This document shows, in pieces, positions 28,033 to 30,429 of a stretch of DNA of 30,429 nucleotides. The position numbers were made by a program, and so were the translations under genes. The notes under the pieces were generated by a model. The model worked only from the letters and a program-made list of their open reading frames with translations, was not told the DNA's origin and searched no databases. This stretch comes from Pelagophyceae sp. CCMP2097 (lineage: Eukaryota > Sar > Pelagophyceae). Numbering within the stretch: the stretch's first letter is position 1; each line of letters begins with the position of its first letter. Location of the stretch: NCBI GenBank assembly GCA_026770575.1, contig MU657165.1, positions 429,621 through 460,049 on the forward strand, read 5' to 3'.

Positions 28033-29772
28033 TTAGCGGACCCAGAACGACCCGAGGCCGACGCGGTCCAGCGCGCCCTGGACGAGGCCGTTGGCCCGGA
28101 CGCCGGCGAGGTAAGCGGGCTCGTCGTCGCGGATCGGGAGCACGGTTCGCTCCTTCCGGCGCATGGCCGCGCCGAGGGCGCCGCCGGCGGCGAGCGAGTT
28201 GGCCGCCTCGTAGCCGGAGACGAGGGCCCTTTCCTGGCAGAGGCCCTTGGCGCCGTGCTCGCGGTCGCCCATCCTAACCCAGTCGCCGGCGCACGCGACG
28301 TTGGCGACGGACGTCTGCAACGGCGGCCGCTTGCCGAAGGAGCCCGGTGAGAACCACGACACGGCGCTCGGGAAGCGCTTGACGCACGAATCCACCACGT
28401 TTGCGGATCGGAACGCCGAGTACGCCTTTGGAAGGAGCACCTTGCTGAGCAAGCGCACGATCTCGTCGTCGGAGAGCGTGGCCACGGCGCCGCCGTTGTA
28501 AAAGTCGCAGCTCAGGACGCTTCCGCGCTTCGTCGAGTTGTCGCCGCCCCAGAGGGCGTCGAGGTCGTCCTTTTGTAATTGGTCGAGCATGAAGAAGGTG
28601 CCGCCGGCGCCGCGGAGCTCTTCGAATCTGGAAAAGACGCCGACGGGCGTGTCCGTCTGCACGACTTCGTCGAACCAGATGCGCACGGAGACGACGTCGA
28701 TGGCGTTCAACGACGCCGCCGCGGCAAGCTCGGGGCACCGCGCGGCGAGGTCGTTGGACTTGCCCATGACCTTTTTCATGCCGGTGGCGCCGAGCGCGAG
28801 GACGACGGCGTCGACGTCGTCGATGGCCATCGATTCGCCCGACGCGCCGTCGCGGAAGCGCACCGTCTTCACCGCATCATTTGAACCGTCGTAGACGAGC
28901 TCCTCGACGAAGCACCGCGGCTTCACTTCGACGCCGTCCTCGGCGAGCTTGTCGACCAACGGTTTCAACAGAGTCGTCTGCACGGTCCCCCGGGCGAGCC
29001 ACCGCACGTCGAACGACGTCTGGTGCGCTAAAGCGTAGTAGTACAGCAGCTCCATGACGACGGCGGCGGAGAGCTCCTCTGGGGGCTTGAAGAGACCGAC
29101 GAGAAGCGTGGGCTTGAGGAAGTCGTCCACGAGCCTTTTCGAGACGCCCAGCGTCTTAAAGAGCTCGTGCGCCGACATGCGGTCGTAGGCCGCGAAGACC
29201 TCGGGCGACCGGTTCAAGTCGAGCATGGCCGCGAGAAGCCCCACGATGCTCAAGCGGTCGAGCACGGGCAGGCGCTTGAAGCGGTCGAAGGACGCAAAGA
29301 CCTGCCCCAGCGGCGACGGCAGCGCCGGGCCGTCGCCGAAGACTGGGGCCGTGCACTCGAGGCCTTGGGGTCCGAAGAACGACGACTCTGTGAACGGGGA
29401 GTACGCGCCAACAATATTCAGTTCGTCACCCAACGCGTTGATATTCGGGTAGTCCTTCCAGAAGCCGCGCATGCCCGGCTCAAAGGGTTTCCCCGTCTCG
29501 GTGGTCATGGCCGCCGACGGGTCGCCGGCGTCAAGTAGAGTGACGCGGCAGCCGCTTTCGCGGAGCGCTTTAGCCGCGCCGAGGCCAGCCCAGCCGCCGC
29601 CGACGACGACCGCGTGCGGCCGCGCGTCCGCCGGCGCGACGGCCGGTGCCGCGACCGCTGGCGCGTCGCCCGGCGGCGCGGCGCTCATTCGCACCGTTGA
29701 ACCAGCGCGCCGAGCCGGGCCGGTGGTCAGCGCCGCGGCGCCGGCGACGAATAGGAAACGCATTATCGGCAT
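28033..29772 (-). CDS. FAD-dependent amine-oxidase/carotenoid-desaturase-like oxidoreductase
   Basis: A single exon, 579 aa from ATG 29772 (ATG 29763 is equally possible). The start MRFLFVAGAAALTTGPARR is signal-peptide-like, followed by an Ala/Pro-rich transit-like stretch. The Rossmann ADP-binding fold, HAVVVGGGWAGLGAAKAL (about 53-70), ends in a family-typical acidic residue (LLDAGD). Downstream motifs are those of phytoene- and zeta-carotene-desaturase relatives: LARGTVQTTLLKPLVDKL, DAVVLALGATGMKKV, and the C-terminal FAD segment VACAGDWV with HGAKGLCQERALVSGYEAAN. The true phytoene desaturase and zeta-carotene desaturase are more conserved than this, so it is probably a paralogous plastid flavoprotein (carotenoid isomerase/desaturase-like) of unknown substrate. 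No intron is needed. It lies downstream of and on the same strand as nothing related to pigment synthesis. Confidence 0.85.
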   Translation of the reverse strand: MPIMRFLFVAGAAALTTGPARRAGSTVRMSAAPPGDAPAVAAPAVAPADARPHAVVVGGGWAGLGAAKALRESGCRVTLLDAGDPSAAMTTETGKPFEPGMRGFWKDYPNINALGDELNIVGAYSPFTESSFFGPQGLECTAPVFGDGPALPSPLGQVFASFDRFKRLPVLDRLSIVGLLAAMLDLNRSPEVFAAYDRMSAHELFKTLGVSKRLVDDFLKPTLLVGLFKPPEELSAAVVMELLYYYALAHQTSFDVRWLARGTVQTTLLKPLVDKLAEDGVEVKPRCFVEELVYDGSNDAVKTVRFRDGASGESMAIDDVDAVVLALGATGMKKVMGKSNDLAARCPELAAAASLNAIDVVSVRIWFDEVVQTDTPVGVFSRFEELRGAGGTFFMLDQLQKDDLDALWGGDNSTKRGSVLSCDFYNGGAVATLSDDEIVRLLSKVLLPKAYSAFRSANVVDSCVKRFPSAVSWFSPGSFGKRPPLQTSVANVACAGDWVRMGDREHGAKGLCQERALVSGYEAANSLAAGGALGAAMRRKERTVLPIRDDEPAYLAGVRANGLVQGALDRVGLGSFWVR

Positions 29773-29876
29773 ACACACGAGGACGACCGGAGAGACGACT
29801 CAGGAGAGCGCAGCGGGGACCGAGCTCGAGATCGGACTCGGACTCGGAGGTGGTCGTGATCGATTAAAGTAAAGAT

Positions 29877-30389
29877 ATGTTAAAACTTCGAGAAGAATCT
29901 CAAACGCGCCTGACGCAGCTTTCAGAACAGCTCAACCTTTGTGAGGGGAAGGCCAACGCGGCGCGTGCCATGGACGAGCAGGGCGTCGACGAGCAGCGGC
30001 GAGGGCTGAAGAAAAGCCCGAGGGGGGACTCCGGACGACGCCGGCCGTCGCTCGGAGCGTACATAGATAATACGTGCCGGTCTCCTATGGCCGGTCGCGT
30101 GTGTCGCTTCATATATAAACAGTGCCCGGGTTCGGCGACAGTCGGATCGCCGATTCTCCGCTCGGAGCATATGGGTGTGCCTCAAAAGAGATCTCAAACG
30201 TGCGCGCGCACACACTTGAACTTGGTCCTTGGGGTTCCCACGCTCGGCGATTGCGACTTTCGGAAAACCCGGCGACGCCTGGGCGTACAGTGCGAATGTG
30301 AGAATATTATTACAAGAGCGCGCCGGAGGCACACGGAGGACCCGAAGGATACAGCCAAATCCCATTGCAATGCCCACGTAAATAATTGA
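29877..30389 (+). CDS. Doubtful hypothetical protein
   Basis: An ATG-initiated 170-codon frame. It begins with a short helical segment (REESQTRLTQLSEQLNLCEG), then DEQGVDEQ encoded by the dispersed repeat, then a basic Cys-containing stretch with no domain. Codon use is not GC3-biased like the neighbouring genes, which argues against a real gene. It could be an exon fragment, a mobile-element remnant or chance. Confidence 0.2.
   Translation: MLKLREESQTRLTQLSEQLNLCEGKANAARAMDEQGVDEQRRGLKKSPRGDSGRRRPSLGAYIDNTCRSPMAGRVCRFIYKQCPGSATVGSPILRSEHMGVPQKRSQTCARTHLNLVLGVPTLGDCDFRKTRRRLGVQCECENIITRARRRHTEDPKDTAKSHCNAHVNN
29955..29997 (+). repeat. Dispersed repeat, copy B
   Basis: Partner of 1701-1743, with six mismatches over 43 nt and a shared 15-nt exact core. 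This copy sits in AT-richer sequence, out of context with neighbouring genes. Confidence 0.5.
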
Positions 30390-30429
30390 AATTATTTAAC
30401 TAATCGCTGAACTTTCAAATCCTCCTTAT

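Larger units (their letters stand above)
29773..30429. other. AT-richer 3' window end, 657 nt, with one weak open frame
   Basis: Upstream of the oxidoreductase gene, so the first ~100 nt hold its promoter. The rest is clearly less GC-rich than the genes. It contains a dispersed repeat copy (29955-29997), a TATA-like TTCATATATAAAC near 30109-30121 and an AT-rich end (AATAATTGAAATTATTTAAC). Confidence 0.4.

Noticed and set aside
1..30429. Bacterial or plasmid origin suggested by GC content and closely spaced genes
   Set aside because: At least ten genes need GT-AG introns to restore conserved domains, with no operons or ribosome-binding sites.

Overview
This is a nuclear segment from a very GC-rich eukaryote. 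Genes are broken by short spliceosomal introns (mostly about 46-125 nt), coding frames change across clean GT..AG junctions, and both strands are densely coding. Plastid-type genes with N-terminal signal peptides (an ABC1/UbiB kinase, a carotenoid-desaturase-like flavoprotein, a possible S41 processing protease), a cilium-associated gene, and 37-residue organelle-RNA-type helical repeats together point to a photosynthetic protist with complex plastids. A pelagophyte-like stramenopile (Aureococcus/Pelagomonas type) is my best guess, by inference only.

Layout, left to right: (1) 1-1661 (+) 3' part of an acidic ankyrin-repeat gene; (2) 2000-4348 (-) ABC1/UbiB kinase, four exons; (3) 4699-5427 (-) small two-helix membrane protein; (4) 5574-8378 (+) single-pass surface protein with an EGF-like module; (5) 8792-10000 (+) glycosyltransferase-like protein; (6) 10293-12082 (+) S41 C-terminal processing protease; (7) 12086-13435 (-) membrane-anchored GNAT acetyltransferase, ending 3 nt from gene 6; (8) ~13841-15877 (+) divergent PARP-like protein; (9) 16132-16850 (+) CFAP97-like protein; (10) 17511-19208 (-) RRM plus 37-aa repeat protein; (11) 19622-20527 (+) TPR protein; (12) 20595-22900 (-) ABCG half-transporter; (13) 23168-25420 (-) a second RRM plus 37-aa repeat protein with 15 repeats; (14) 25677-27812 (-) atlastin/GBP-like membrane GTPase, six exons; (15) 28033-29772 (-) FAD amine-oxidase/carotenoid-desaturase-like protein; then an AT-richer, mostly gene-poor end.

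There is no operon logic. The themes are plastid/organelle maintenance (2, 6, 15 and the RNA-repeat pair 10/13, perhaps 7) and membranes and cell surface (4, 5, 12, 14). Three observations stand out. Most introns open with GTGCG[C/T/G] instead of GTRAGT. Two paralogues combine an RRM with long 37-aa repeat arrays and have no RAP domain. One PARP-like protein lacks recognisable catalytic-triad residues. Exon junctions were read by eye from frame continuity and splice dinucleotides; the uncertain ones are marked.
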